In this document: positions 51,301 through 60,073 of the stretch, piece after piece | How the letters are laid out: each line of letters starts with the position of its first letter | How positions within the stretch are numbered: position 1 is the stretch's first letter | NCBI RefSeq assembly: GCF_000341105.1 | Contig: NZ_ANBB01000050.1 | Span: 62,001-126,000, forward strand | Length of the DNA stretch: 64,000 nt | Reading direction: 5' to 3' | Source of the DNA: Nocardiopsis potens DSM 45234 | GTDB taxonomy: Bacteria; Actinomycetota; Actinomycetes; Streptosporangiales; Streptosporangiaceae | Made by a program: the position numbers and the translations under genes | The notes under the pieces: generated by a model | Seen by the model: only the letters and a program-made list of their open reading frames with translations | What the model was told of the DNA's origin: nothing | Databases searched by the model: none

Positions 51301-53078
51301 TCGTGCGCTGCTCCGAACTCGAACTGGTGGTGCGGACCAGGCACGGAATGCAGACCGAGACCCTCGACTCGGTGCACCAGGACCGCACGATCCTGGTGCA
51401 CGCCCCGGAGGACGACCTGGAGGCGCTGTCCGCGGTCGATCGCGAACTGCGTTTGGGACTGGGGCGCTCCAAATGCGAGGGGATCCTCCGGCGTCGGGTC
51501 GAGGAGGAGGAGAAGCGCCGCCGGAACGAGCGTGTGCGCAGGGCCCGTGAGGCGGACGGGGCGGCCGCGAAGCTGGTCGAGCTGATCGACCTCGAAGACC
51601 TCCGCGCCGGCATCACCGAGGGTGTTCTGACCCCGGATGAGGAGAACGACCCGATCCGGGTCGCCGAAGTCGCCGTGCAGATGCACGGGACGGCCGTCCT
51701 GTGGCACTACCGGAAGGCCATCGCGGCCAACGTGGAGGGGACGGTCGGAGGCTTCAAGGGGGACCAGGCGTCGATCCACTTCGTCAACCAGATCCGGCTC
51801 CCCATGGACTATGCGGGAGAGAAGGAGGAGAGGCTCGAGCCGAAGCTGGTGGTCTCGGGGCCTCGCAAGTTCCCTCGGCTCCACGACTACCAGGAGAAGA
51901 TCGCGTCCCGCATGTTCGACCTGCTGACCCGGTATCGGGGCGGCCGGGGGATGCTCTCCCTCCCGACGGGAGCGGGCAAGACCCGGGTCGCCGTGGAGGC
52001 GGTCATCCGCAAGGTGAAATACGACGGGCTGGACGGGCGCCCGGTGCTCTGGATCGCGCAGACCGAAGAACTCTGTGAGCAGGCGGTGCAGAGTTGGGCG
52101 TTCGTCTGGGAGAAGGTCGGCCCGGAGGAACCGCTGACCATCAGCCGTCTGTGGTCCACCCGCGAAGCGGCCGCGGTGACCGACGGCCCGCAGCTCGTGG
52201 TCGCCACCGATGCGAAGCTGAGGATGTGCCTGGGCGCCGACGAGTACGCCTGGCTCCGCGACGCCGCCCTGGTCATCGTCGACGAGGCGCACACCTCCAT
52301 CGGCTCCGGCTACACCGAGATCCTCGAGATGCTGGGGATCACGGCACGACGGTCCTCTCGACCTCTGGTCGGCCTGAGCGCCACTCCTTTCCGCGGGTTC
52401 AACGAGGAGGAGACCCGGCGGCTGATCGACCGCTACGGCGACAACCTGTTGTCCAAGGAGGTCTTCGGGGAGGAGGACCCCTACGTCGCGCTGCAGCGCC
52501 TGGGGGTGCTCGCCGAGATCGAGCACCGCGAACTGGCCGGCGCGACGACCGAGCTGACCTCGAGGGAACAGGAACAGCTGGAGAGGCTCCCGCGGCTGCC
52601 GAGCAGTGTGGAGCAGCGTCTCGCGACCGACGAGGAGCGCACGACCACCATCGTTCAGGCCCTCCGAGAGCTGCCTGACGACGGCCCGATCCTGGTGTTC
52701 GCCACCTCGGTCGATCACGCCCACGTCGTCGCCGGAAAGCTGAACCGGAGCGGGATCTCGGCCGCCGCGATCGACTCGAGCACCCCCGACGCACAGCGCC
52801 GGAGGCGGATCAAGGAGTTCGAGCGGGGGACCCTGCGGGTCCTCACCAACTACGGGGTTCTGCACCAGGGATTCGACGCCCCGGCGACGAGGACCGTCGT
52901 CATCGCCCGTCCGACCTACAGCCCCAACGTCTACCAGCAGATGATCGGACGCGGCCTTCGCGGCCCCCTCAACGGAGGGAAGAAGGTCTGCCGGATCCTC
53001 GACGTCCACGACAACATCACGAACTACCGGAAGAAGCCCGCCTTCACCGAGTTCGAATACCTCTGGGGGCGCAAATGA
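48387..53078 (+). CDS. Sacsin-like GHKL ATPase fused to SF2 helicase
   Basis: A 1563-aa protein from ATG 48387 (AGAAGGG upstream). The N-terminus has a GHKL site: N-box ELVQNGAD (E54, N58, D61), LYCANQGSPMTVEG and GRFGVGVKSVLG (111-122), as in sacsin/Hsp90-type proteins. A long middle region follows. The C-terminal third is a superfamily-2 helicase: HDYQEKIASRMF, Walker A LPTGAGKT (K1198), VDEAH (D1299-H1302), SATPFRG, and motif VI-like QMIGRGLRG. No nuclease motif is seen. Its stop overlaps the next start by ATGA. Such fusions occur in bacterial defence loci. Confidence 0.88.
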   Translation: MASSFGEGSVLSLVEEQRERVLETYRIDPGLIQEHANGERRIQQGGYGDRQIYELVQNGADELQNEVGGEIRVVLTDERLYCANQGSPMTVEGVDTILRMGVSRKRGGQIGRFGVGVKSVLGVTDTPEFFGREDGKSFGFAREWAEEQIRGVRPDAGEIPVLRIARPLDRDVEAAADPILKELLEWATTVVRLDLKRGKTLRLAADLEAFPVQFPLFSPHVGTVTLEDRRAGQGRRRRLSQTIEGDRRVLKIRDLSGRETEESWRVFERPHTPSPEALADAGELHDRPVIDVSWAVPETQGRSHAHGSFWAYFPTNFTTTLRGIVNAPWKTSEDRQNLYSANRFNEELIRVAAELVVDSLSELSRPEDRCAHLDAVPARGREEPQFAATTLVKGIWEASAERPTLPDQDGAFGKAGDVRLHPAGLERRWLRLWAEHAGRPRNWCDHSLENKPHRRPSAERLVSQAGGRVATVGEWLEALVEDESPEASARAVLILADMKAKNPGLAEQAAGARVVLTEREGLVAASSGVFRRSGSDVLGDDLRYVDERVLEQNVGETGTPAHVRRALDALGVYEADAAGRFAAVLKRGIEGYDEAGWDAFWSLSRQAGPAETLSLFKEHRVDTVNDVHVRTLDGGYHAVRDCLRPGRIVPEDGSRDAEVAVDMRFHTPDAVVLRDLDFGLLDGPVTRCDPEGEKWFEEYKEDVWRKYCKTLPAEEKRPQFGTLHFEGAPPPGPLHLLPRLSEEGRAAFLKAIPAGGLVGEWTIRVGRRESTRRPVFSPLVWMAHRHGVLPTSLGIRSLKECVGSHLRRHEDVLPVADVSQELCEVLRLPRRLDQLGAKVWRTLAEEAAASEDDEFPGKVYALFFEAEADFPEGVPTRCRIGSEWSREIDDAEIVVTSDLGRYRELIRIGEPALLVPDEKTAENMREVWGLRSPEDAIRKEIRHVPDGDPVPLVEEFPFLRLTHRTQIDGWSLVRCSELELVVRTRHGMQTETLDSVHQDRTILVHAPEDDLEALSAVDRELRLGLGRSKCEGILRRRVEEEEKRRRNERVRRAREADGAAAKLVELIDLEDLRAGITEGVLTPDEENDPIRVAEVAVQMHGTAVLWHYRKAIAANVEGTVGGFKGDQASIHFVNQIRLPMDYAGEKEERLEPKLVVSGPRKFPRLHDYQEKIASRMFDLLTRYRGGRGMLSLPTGAGKTRVAVEAVIRKVKYDGLDGRPVLWIAQTEELCEQAVQSWAFVWEKVGPEEPLTISRLWSTREAAAVTDGPQLVVATDAKLRMCLGADEYAWLRDAALVIVDEAHTSIGSGYTEILEMLGITARRSSRPLVGLSATPFRGFNEEETRRLIDRYGDNLLSKEVFGEEDPYVALQRLGVLAEIEHRELAGATTELTSREQEQLERLPRLPSSVEQRLATDEERTTTIVQALRELPDDGPILVFATSVDHAHVVAGKLNRSGISAAAIDSSTPDAQRRRRIKEFERGTLRVLTNYGVLHQGFDAPATRTVVIARPTYSPNVYQQMIGRGLRGPLNGGKKVCRILDVHDNITNYRKKPAFTEFEYLWGRK

Positions 53079-54970
53079 GCATCGAGAAGGACGGGGAGAG
53101 GCTCACTCCCGAACAGCGTTCCGTGGTCGAGCTGCCGGCCGACGCGTGCGCCCTCGTCACCGCGGGGGCGGGCGCGGGCAAGACCCACACCTTGATCCGC
53201 AGGCTGGACCTGCTGGTCGAGGAGGAGAGGCTCGCCCCGGACGAGATCCTGGTCCTCACCTTCTCCCGGGCCGCGGTGCGGGAGCTCAGGGAACGGCTCG
53301 GGGCGATCGACAGCGCCGCACGGTTCGTGCGGGCCCGGACCTTCGACTCCTGGGCCCTGGACCTCCTCCGGCAGGTGAAGGCGGAGGAGGACTGGGAGAA
53401 GCGCTCCTTCCGAGAGCGCATCGTCCGCGCCCGAGAGGCGATCGAGGAGGGGGCGGCCGAGGACCTCTACGGGCACGACCTGCGCCATGTCGTGATCGAC
53501 GAGGTCCAGGACCTCGTCGGGGAGCGTCGTGAACTGGTCGAGGTGCTGCTGGACGAATTCGACTGCGGCTTCACCGTCGTGGGGGACTCCGCCCAGTACA
53601 TCTATGGATTCACCGTTCCCGACGAGAGGGAACGGGCCGGGGAGGCCGATCGCTTTTCGACCTGGCTCAGGAACACGTTCGGCGATGACCTGGTGGAACC
53701 GCGCCTCACGGAGAACTTCCGCGCCCGCACCCCCGAGGCGAGGGTCGCCCTCCCCTACGGGGCGCGTCTGCAGGCGCTCTCCGAAGGGCGCGCCGACGAC
53801 GGGCGGAAGCTCTTCGAGGAGCTCAGGGACACCCTCCGCATGCGGGCCATGGACCTCGGCCGCCTCGACGAGCTGGCCTTCGACGCGCTCGGGTCCCACT
53901 CGGGCACGACCGCGATCCTCTGCCGGACCAACGGGCAGGCGCTGACGACGTCCGGAGAACTGGCGAAGGGCGGCGTCGCACACCGACTCCAGCGGGCCGC
54001 GACGGACAGGTCGGTCCCCGGGACGATCGCCCTGCTCTTCCGGGACGGAGGCGGGACCTTGATGAAGCGGAACCGGTTCGAGGAACTCGTGTCCGAGGCC
54101 GGTCTCGCTCCGGAGGAGGTCGACCGGCTGTGGCGGCTCCTGCGCCGTGGCGGCCGCGCACGCACCGGGGGAGAGGCCTTGGACCTCGCCGAGCTGCGCC
54201 GGGCCATCGCCGCCGGTGGTCTGCCCGACGAGTTGACCGCTCCCCCGCCGGCGGACCTGGTCGTCTCCTCCTTCCACCGGGCGAAAGGACTGGAGTTCGA
54301 CCGGGTCGTGGTGGTCGACCCGGGGGAACCCTGGGGGGACGGCGATCACGCGGAGGACGCTCGAGCGTTGTACGTGGCGATGACCCGCCCTCGAGAGGAA
54401 CTGCTGTGGCTCCCGACCGAGAAGTGGACCTCCGTTCTCAAGGACCGCGCGGTCGGCAGGTGGGCCAGGTACGGACCCAAGGGGCGGCGCGGCCGGCAGA
54501 GGTTCGGTCTGGAGATCGACGGGCGTGACGTGCACACCGACCATCCGGCCGGCGCACGGGTCGTCGAGGGGGATCCGCTCGCGCTCCAGGAGTACCTGGA
54601 GAGGGAGGTCCGGCCGGGGGACGAGGTCGCTCTGGTCCGGGACACCCCGGTCGCCTTCGAGCCGGACATGAGCCCGGACTACCGGGTGATGCACCGGGGC
54701 AGGGCGATCGGCATCGTCTCCGACCGCTTCAGGCGCGATCTCCTGCGCCTCGTCGGGCGGCCCGGAGGACGGGATCCCAGGTGGCCGGTGCGGATCACCG
54801 ACGTGCGGGTCGACACGGTGGAGACCGTGGTCGGCAGTGAGGCCGCCGGGAGCAGGGCCGGGCTGGGAGGGCACGGGGTCTGGTCGGCCCCCCGCCTCAT
54901 CGGCCTGGGGAGATTCGAATGGGAGAGGGACGTGATGGAAGAGGAGGCCGCCGTTGTCCAGGCACGCTGA
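53075..54970 (+). CDS. UvrD/Rep-like helicase
   Basis: A 631-aa superfamily-1 helicase. Q-motif-like LTPEQRSVVELPAD, Walker A AGAGAGKTHTL (K36), VVIDEVQDL, GDSAQYIYGF, LTENFRARTPEA, SSFHRAKGLEFDRVVVVDPG and ARALYVAMTRPREELLWLP cover motifs I to VI. The last ~140 residues (GRQRFGLEIDGRDVHTDHP...DTPVAFEPDMSPDYRVMHRGRAIGIVSD) form a small beta-rich domain I cannot name. It is coupled by 4-base overlap upstream and 17-base overlap downstream. Confidence 0.9.
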   Translation: MSIEKDGERLTPEQRSVVELPADACALVTAGAGAGKTHTLIRRLDLLVEEERLAPDEILVLTFSRAAVRELRERLGAIDSAARFVRARTFDSWALDLLRQVKAEEDWEKRSFRERIVRAREAIEEGAAEDLYGHDLRHVVIDEVQDLVGERRELVEVLLDEFDCGFTVVGDSAQYIYGFTVPDERERAGEADRFSTWLRNTFGDDLVEPRLTENFRARTPEARVALPYGARLQALSEGRADDGRKLFEELRDTLRMRAMDLGRLDELAFDALGSHSGTTAILCRTNGQALTTSGELAKGGVAHRLQRAATDRSVPGTIALLFRDGGGTLMKRNRFEELVSEAGLAPEEVDRLWRLLRRGGRARTGGEALDLAELRRAIAAGGLPDELTAPPPADLVVSSFHRAKGLEFDRVVVVDPGEPWGDGDHAEDARALYVAMTRPREELLWLPTEKWTSVLKDRAVGRWARYGPKGRRGRQRFGLEIDGRDVHTDHPAGARVVEGDPLALQEYLEREVRPGDEVALVRDTPVAFEPDMSPDYRVMHRGRAIGIVSDRFRRDLLRLVGRPGGRDPRWPVRITDVRVDTVETVVGSEAAGSRAGLGGHGVWSAPRLIGLGRFEWERDVMEEEAAVVQAR

Positions 54971-57900
54971 GCATTACGCCTTCCGGGGCGAACTGAAGGA
55001 CCGGCTGCGCCGGGACCTGCTCGGTCCGGTCGGGGGCGAGAACGAGGTCATCGGCGACGACCCGGTGACCGCCTACCCCGTCGGCGTGCTCTTCCCGCAG
55101 AGGGCGTCGGACGAGGACGAGCAGGAGACGATCGCCGCCCGGGACGACGAGGCCGAGGACGCCGCCGCGGGGCGGGACGAGGACATGGACGGCGGGGTCT
55201 CACTGGCGAACGTCAAGGCCCCCTCCGCGATGGGGATGACCTTCGCGGTGAGCCCTTTCCTGGCCTCCGCGATCACGCTGCGCGTGACGGCGGCCGTCTA
55301 CGAGTCGGTGGACGCCGACGGCGTTCCGGTGAGGGCCGAACGCGCGGAATGGCGTACGACCTCGGAGCGGCAGGTGTTCTGGCGTAGGCGACCGCTGGAG
55401 ACCAGGACGTTCGAAGTGGATCTCACCGCCGGGGAGAAGGCCCCCGAGGTCGTCGACTCCGGCCTCGAACTGAGGGTGCTGATCCGCCCGTCGGCTCGCG
55501 GAGAGACCGCCCTCGCGGTGACCGCGACCCTGGTCAACGTCAACCGGGTCGCCAAGGGGGAGCTGTCGGACCCGTACTGCTACTTCCAGGCCGGGATCGA
55601 GGCGATCGGTCCGGACGGCCGGGAGGTCTTCGTCGAGCGGACCGTCCCGGTCGGGGCGGACGACGCAGAGGTCAAGACGAATCGCCTGCTCTACCGGCAC
55701 GTTCCGACGTTCGCCGTGGGGCACGGCTGCGCGGCCGACTGGGACTGGGAGGCGCCGCCGCCCGGGGACCCGCGTCTTCTCGGCGCGAAGCCCGCGGCGG
55801 TCGCCGCGGTCAGGACGGCGCACGTTCCCAGCGCCGAAGTGCTGTTGATGGACTCCAACCCTCACATCGACGCCTCCGGTCTCGGGATGCTCCGTATCGC
55901 CGAGGCGCAGGACGAAGCCGTGATCGCGGGGCTGCGCGCCCTGGTGCGCGCCTATCGGGAGTGGATCGCGCAACGGTCCGAGGAGGCGCGCCTGTTGGAG
56001 GCGAACGCCGATCTGAGCGATGCCGCGGATGAACGGATCAAGGCGTGTCTGCAGGCCTGCGATCGGATGTCGGCCGGCGTCGACCTGCTCCGAGACGACC
56101 CCGACGTGATGACCGCCTTCCGCCGGGCGAACCGGGCGATGGCGGAGCAGAGGGCGCGTGCGGCATGGATCAAGAGAGGCCGACAGGGGGAGGTCGACCC
56201 GGGCTCACAGGATTGGCGCCCCTTCCAGATCGCCTTCATGCTCCTGTGCCTGCGCGGGATCGCCGATGACGAGCACGAGGATCGGGGGATCGCCGACCTG
56301 CTCTGGTTCCCCACCGGCGGTGGGAAGACCGAGGCCTATCTCGGACTGATCGCCTTCACCGCCTTCCTGCGTCGGAAGCGCAGAGGAGCGAAGGGGGGCG
56401 GCGTGACCGCGCTCATGCGCTACACGCTGCGCCTGCTCACCCTGCAACAGTTCCAGCGGGCCGCCGCGCTCATCTGCGCGATGGAACGGATCCGTTCGAA
56501 GAACCCCGCCGAACTGGGCGAGGAGCCCGTCTCCCTGGGCATGTGGATCGGCGGCTCCAGCACGCCGAACACGCTGAAGAGGGCGGCCCAGAGCCTGAAG
56601 GAGAAGCGCAATGGAAAGGAACTGCAGGAGCAGGACCCCGTTCAGCTGCGCGCGTGCCCTTGGTGCGGAACCGAGATGGACGCGTTCGACTACGAGGTCG
56701 AGGCGGATCTGACCCGGATGCGCATCCGGTGTCCTTCGGCGGACTGCGAGTTCCACCGGGGACTGCCGGTGCACGTGGTCGACGATGAGATCTATCGGGT
56801 CCGCCCCACGCTGATCATCGCGACCGTGGACAAGTTCGCGCAGATCGCCTGGCGACCGCAGGTGGCCGCGTTGTTCAACCGGGACAAGGACGACGGGGTC
56901 CCTCCCCCCGATCTCATCGTGCAGGACGAGCTGCACCTGATCTCCGGTCCGCTGGGCAGTCTCACCGGCCTGTACGAGACCGCGGTCGACATCGCGGCGG
57001 ACAAACCGAAGGTCATCGCGTCCACCGCGACCATTCGGCGTGCGAAGGAGCAGGGCGAGGCCCTGTTCGATCGGGAGGTGCACCAGTTCCCGCCGCAGGG
57101 GTTGGACGCACGGGACTCGTGGTTCGCCGTGGAGGCGCCGGCGGAGAAGAAGGCCTCACGGGAGTATGTCGGGCTGCTGGCCCCCAACACCAGCCAGGCG
57201 ACGCTCCTGGTGCGCGTTTACGCGGCCCTGCTGCACCACGCCCGAGCGATCGAGGCGGACGACGGGGCACGGGACCCCTACTGGACGCTGCTCGGCTATT
57301 TCAACAGCCTGCGCCTGCTGGCGGCGGCGGACCTCCAGGTCAACGACGACGTGCAGGATCGGCTCCGGCAACTCGCCGAACGCGACGGGAGCGAGCCGAG
57401 GGAGGTGGAGATCCCCACGGAGTTGACCAGCAGGGTGAAGGCGAGCGACATCCCGGAACGGCTCCGTCAGCTGGACCGCCGTTTCCCCGATTCCGACGCC
57501 ATCGACACCCTGTTGGCGACCAACATGATCTCGGTCGGCGTGGACATCGACCGCCTGGGTCTGATGGCGGTCATGGGGCAGCCGCAGACGACCGCCGAGT
57601 ACATCCAGGCGACCAGCAGGGTGGGCCGTGGTCACCCGGGACTGGTGGCGGTGCTCTTCAACGCGGCGCGTTCCCGGGACCGGTCGCACCATGAGAGCTT
57701 CGCCTCCTACCACGCGGCGTTGTACCGACAGGTCGAATCGTCCAGCGTCACCCCCTTCTCGGCCCGGGCGCGCGACCGGGGGCTGCACGCGGTTCTCGTC
57801 GGACTGGCGCGCCTGCTGCATCCGGGACTGAGGATGAACGCGGACGCCGCGAGGGTCGGCGAGTTCGAGAAGGAGATGGAGGAGATCGTCGACCTGATCC

Positions 57901-58160
57901 TCCTCCGGGTGAAGGGGACCGCCGAGGGGGAGTACGAGGAGACGGAGGAGGACCTGCAGTACGTCCTCGACGAGTGGCGGGAGATGGCCGAGGACGACCC
58001 AGACCTGCTGTACGAGGCGCCTCCTCGTCGTCACGGGCGCCGTGAGAACGGTTCGGCCCTGCTCAGGACGCATTCCGACGAGGACCTCACGGACGCGTTC
58101 AGCACCCTGTGGAGCCTGCGCGACGTGGACGTCGAATCCGATCTCTACCGGGAGCGCTGA
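54954..58160 (+). CDS. drmA: DrmA-like DISARM helicase
   Basis: A 1068-aa protein. TTG 54954 is used as start because GAGGAGG lies 5 bases upstream. The N-terminal YAFRGELKDRLRRDLLGPVGG and PVGVLFPQ resemble DISARM DrmA. The helicase core has FPTGGGKTEAYL (K458), QDELH (D658-E659), STATIRR, TNMISVGVDIDRLG and QATSRVGRG, plus a four-Cys insertion (CPWCGTEMD...CPSADCEFH) of zinc-finger type. In DISARM, DrmA pairs with DrmB to sense and block incoming phage DNA. It overlaps the UvrD gene by 17 bases and is followed 3 bases later by drmB. Confidence 0.82.
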   Translation: MSRHAEHYAFRGELKDRLRRDLLGPVGGENEVIGDDPVTAYPVGVLFPQRASDEDEQETIAARDDEAEDAAAGRDEDMDGGVSLANVKAPSAMGMTFAVSPFLASAITLRVTAAVYESVDADGVPVRAERAEWRTTSERQVFWRRRPLETRTFEVDLTAGEKAPEVVDSGLELRVLIRPSARGETALAVTATLVNVNRVAKGELSDPYCYFQAGIEAIGPDGREVFVERTVPVGADDAEVKTNRLLYRHVPTFAVGHGCAADWDWEAPPPGDPRLLGAKPAAVAAVRTAHVPSAEVLLMDSNPHIDASGLGMLRIAEAQDEAVIAGLRALVRAYREWIAQRSEEARLLEANADLSDAADERIKACLQACDRMSAGVDLLRDDPDVMTAFRRANRAMAEQRARAAWIKRGRQGEVDPGSQDWRPFQIAFMLLCLRGIADDEHEDRGIADLLWFPTGGGKTEAYLGLIAFTAFLRRKRRGAKGGGVTALMRYTLRLLTLQQFQRAAALICAMERIRSKNPAELGEEPVSLGMWIGGSSTPNTLKRAAQSLKEKRNGKELQEQDPVQLRACPWCGTEMDAFDYEVEADLTRMRIRCPSADCEFHRGLPVHVVDDEIYRVRPTLIIATVDKFAQIAWRPQVAALFNRDKDDGVPPPDLIVQDELHLISGPLGSLTGLYETAVDIAADKPKVIASTATIRRAKEQGEALFDREVHQFPPQGLDARDSWFAVEAPAEKKASREYVGLLAPNTSQATLLVRVYAALLHHARAIEADDGARDPYWTLLGYFNSLRLLAAADLQVNDDVQDRLRQLAERDGSEPREVEIPTELTSRVKASDIPERLRQLDRRFPDSDAIDTLLATNMISVGVDIDRLGLMAVMGQPQTTAEYIQATSRVGRGHPGLVAVLFNAARSRDRSHHESFASYHAALYRQVESSSVTPFSARARDRGLHAVLVGLARLLHPGLRMNADAARVGEFEKEMEEIVDLILLRVKGTAEGEYEETEEDLQYVLDEWREMAEDDPDLLYEAPPRRHGRRENGSALLRTHSDEDLTDAFSTLWSLRDVDVESDLYRER

Positions 58161-58163
58161 AGG

Positions 58164-60038
58164 ATGACGATGCGAGAGGGCCGCGGCCGTCGAGGGCGCG
58201 AGGAGCGGCGTGGACGCCGACGGACGAGCGACGTGTCGAGGGAGCCGTTGGGCCGTGTGCGGCGTGGCCAGATGATCACCACCTACGGGGTGGGGGCGAT
58301 GGTCGCGATCGGGGACAGGTCCTACATCGTCACCGGCATCGACCACTGGAACGTGGACGCCGAGAAGTTCGCGATCCACGAACCCCGACTGCAGCACCAG
58401 CTCAAGGTGAAGGGGTTCCGCCTCCCCCCGGCCTGGGACGAGCCGGCGGGGGACGGGGTCCGGGTCCGGCTCTTCCCCGAGATCCACTCGTGCCCCGAGT
58501 GCCACCGTCTTCAGGAGTATCGGCGGTTCGGCGCGGATCGGGACGGCCGCTGCGGCGGCTGTGGAAGGACGCTGGTCCCCTCACGGTTCGTGGTCGCATG
58601 CGAGAACGGGCATCTCGACGAGTTCCCCTACTACGAGTGGGTGCATCGCAAGACCGACGGCGAGACGGTGAGCGGTGACGGGCACAGGCTGAGCCTGCAC
58701 ACCACCGGGCGGACGGCCTCGCTGCGGTCGATCGTCGTCGAATGCTCGTGCGGGAAGAAGGCCTCCCTGGAAGGGGCCTTCGGCAAGAGCGCGATGAAGC
58801 GGATCTCCCTGCGGTGCAGCGGCGCGACTCCGTGGCTCGGGCGGGACGCCCGGGAGGAGGGGTGCCAGGCGACGCCGAGGACCCTTCAGCGAGGCGCCTC
58901 CGCAGCGTGGTTCCCGGTGTACCGGTCCGCGCTCTCGATCCCACCGTGGTCGCAGAGCATGCACAAACGGCTGAACGCCGACTACCCGATGTTGAAGCGG
59001 CTGTTGCAACTCGACCCGAGCGGGAAGGAGGCCATCGACTCCATCCGGGAGAAGGGACTGTTGAAGGAGGGAGCCGATCCGGAGAGCCTGCTCGCGGCGC
59101 TGCGGGAACGGATCGAAGACGAGGAGCGCGCCTCCGTGGAGGACCCGGAAGAGGCCGACGCATCGGTGATCGAGGTCGGAGGCAGGGTCCGCGAGGAGGA
59201 GTACGCCCAGCTCTCCGAGGGCACCGACCACGTGGAGCGGGGGGACGAGTTCGAGTGCGTCCGCCCACCCGAGGTGCCGGGCGTGCAGAGGCCCCCGAAG
59301 ATCGGCGGGGTCATGCTCGCCAAACGGCTCCGGGAGGTCCGTGCCCTGGAGTCCTTCACCCGGGTGATCGCGCCGGACGAGGGCATGGAATCGGTGCGTC
59401 TGGCGTCGATCTCGGGCGAGGAGATGGACTGGCTGCCGGCCATCGAGGTGAGCGGCGAGGGCGTCTTCCTCACCTTGGACCAGGAGGCCCTGAGGACATG
59501 GGAGAAGGGGGAGGGGCCGCGCCGGCGCGCGGATCTGCTCCGCGAGCGTCACCTGGGCGTACTGCGCAGGCGTGCGGAGGAGGCCGGTGAGACGAGGACG
59601 CCGAGAACTCCGGTGAGTCCCCGTTTCGTCCTCCTGCACACCCTCTCCCACATGCTCCTCAACGAGTGGAGCCTGGACGCCGGCTACCCGGCCTCGGCTC
59701 TGCGGGAGCGTCTCTACGTCGGGCCCGACATGGCGGGGATCCTCATCTACACCGCCACCAGCGACTCGGCCGGCAGTCTGGGCGGCCTGGTCGCGCAGGG
59801 GCGGTACGACCGTCTGACGACGAGCCTGCACGGGGCCCTGGGGCGGCACCGTTGGTGCTCACAGGACCCGACGTGCATGGAGTCGCATGCGAGCGGGGTG
59901 GACGGCCTGAACCTCGCCGCCTGCCACGCCTGTGTGCTGCTGCCGGAGACCAGCTGCGAGAACAACAACCTGTTCCTGGACCGGGCGATGGTCGTCGGAA
60001 CGCCGGAGGCCCCCTCGATCGGGTTCTACGGGGAATGA
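58164..60038 (+). CDS. drmB: DrmB-like protein (DUF1998)
   Basis: A 624-aa protein. Early RGQMITTYGVGAMVAIGDRSYIVTG, Cys pairs CPEC (110, 113) and CGGC (130, 133), CENGHLDEFPYYEW, a CSCG pair and C-terminal LLHTLSHMLLNEWSLDAGYPASALRERLY with WCSQDPTC and CHAC reproduce DUF1998/DrmB. It has no helicase motifs and in known DISARM forms a DNA-binding complex with DrmA. It begins 3 bases after the drmA stop and ends at a terminator shared with the convergent kinase-FtsK gene. No DrmC phospholipase gene follows. Confidence 0.85.
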   Translation: MTMREGRGRRGREERRGRRRTSDVSREPLGRVRRGQMITTYGVGAMVAIGDRSYIVTGIDHWNVDAEKFAIHEPRLQHQLKVKGFRLPPAWDEPAGDGVRVRLFPEIHSCPECHRLQEYRRFGADRDGRCGGCGRTLVPSRFVVACENGHLDEFPYYEWVHRKTDGETVSGDGHRLSLHTTGRTASLRSIVVECSCGKKASLEGAFGKSAMKRISLRCSGATPWLGRDAREEGCQATPRTLQRGASAAWFPVYRSALSIPPWSQSMHKRLNADYPMLKRLLQLDPSGKEAIDSIREKGLLKEGADPESLLAALRERIEDEERASVEDPEEADASVIEVGGRVREEEYAQLSEGTDHVERGDEFECVRPPEVPGVQRPPKIGGVMLAKRLREVRALESFTRVIAPDEGMESVRLASISGEEMDWLPAIEVSGEGVFLTLDQEALRTWEKGEGPRRRADLLRERHLGVLRRRAEEAGETRTPRTPVSPRFVLLHTLSHMLLNEWSLDAGYPASALRERLYVGPDMAGILIYTATSDSAGSLGGLVAQGRYDRLTTSLHGALGRHRWCSQDPTCMESHASGVDGLNLAACHACVLLPETSCENNNLFLDRAMVVGTPEAPSIGFYGE

Positions 60039-60044
60039 CGTCGG

Positions 60045-60068
60045 CGGGGCCGCCTGGGGGCGGCCCCG
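60045..60068. terminator. Bidirectional hairpin
   Basis: CGGGGCCGCC-TGGG-GGCGGCCCCG, a 10-bp perfect stem, fills the 35-base gap between convergent drmB and kinase-FtsK stops. Confidence 0.75.
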
Positions 60069-60073
60069 CTCCG

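Noticed and set aside
48693-53009. 1438-codon open frame on the minus strand
   Set aside because: It is the antisense shadow of the GHKL-helicase gene; its translation is Arg/Leu/Gly/Pro-rich with no domain, while the plus strand has full helicase motifs.
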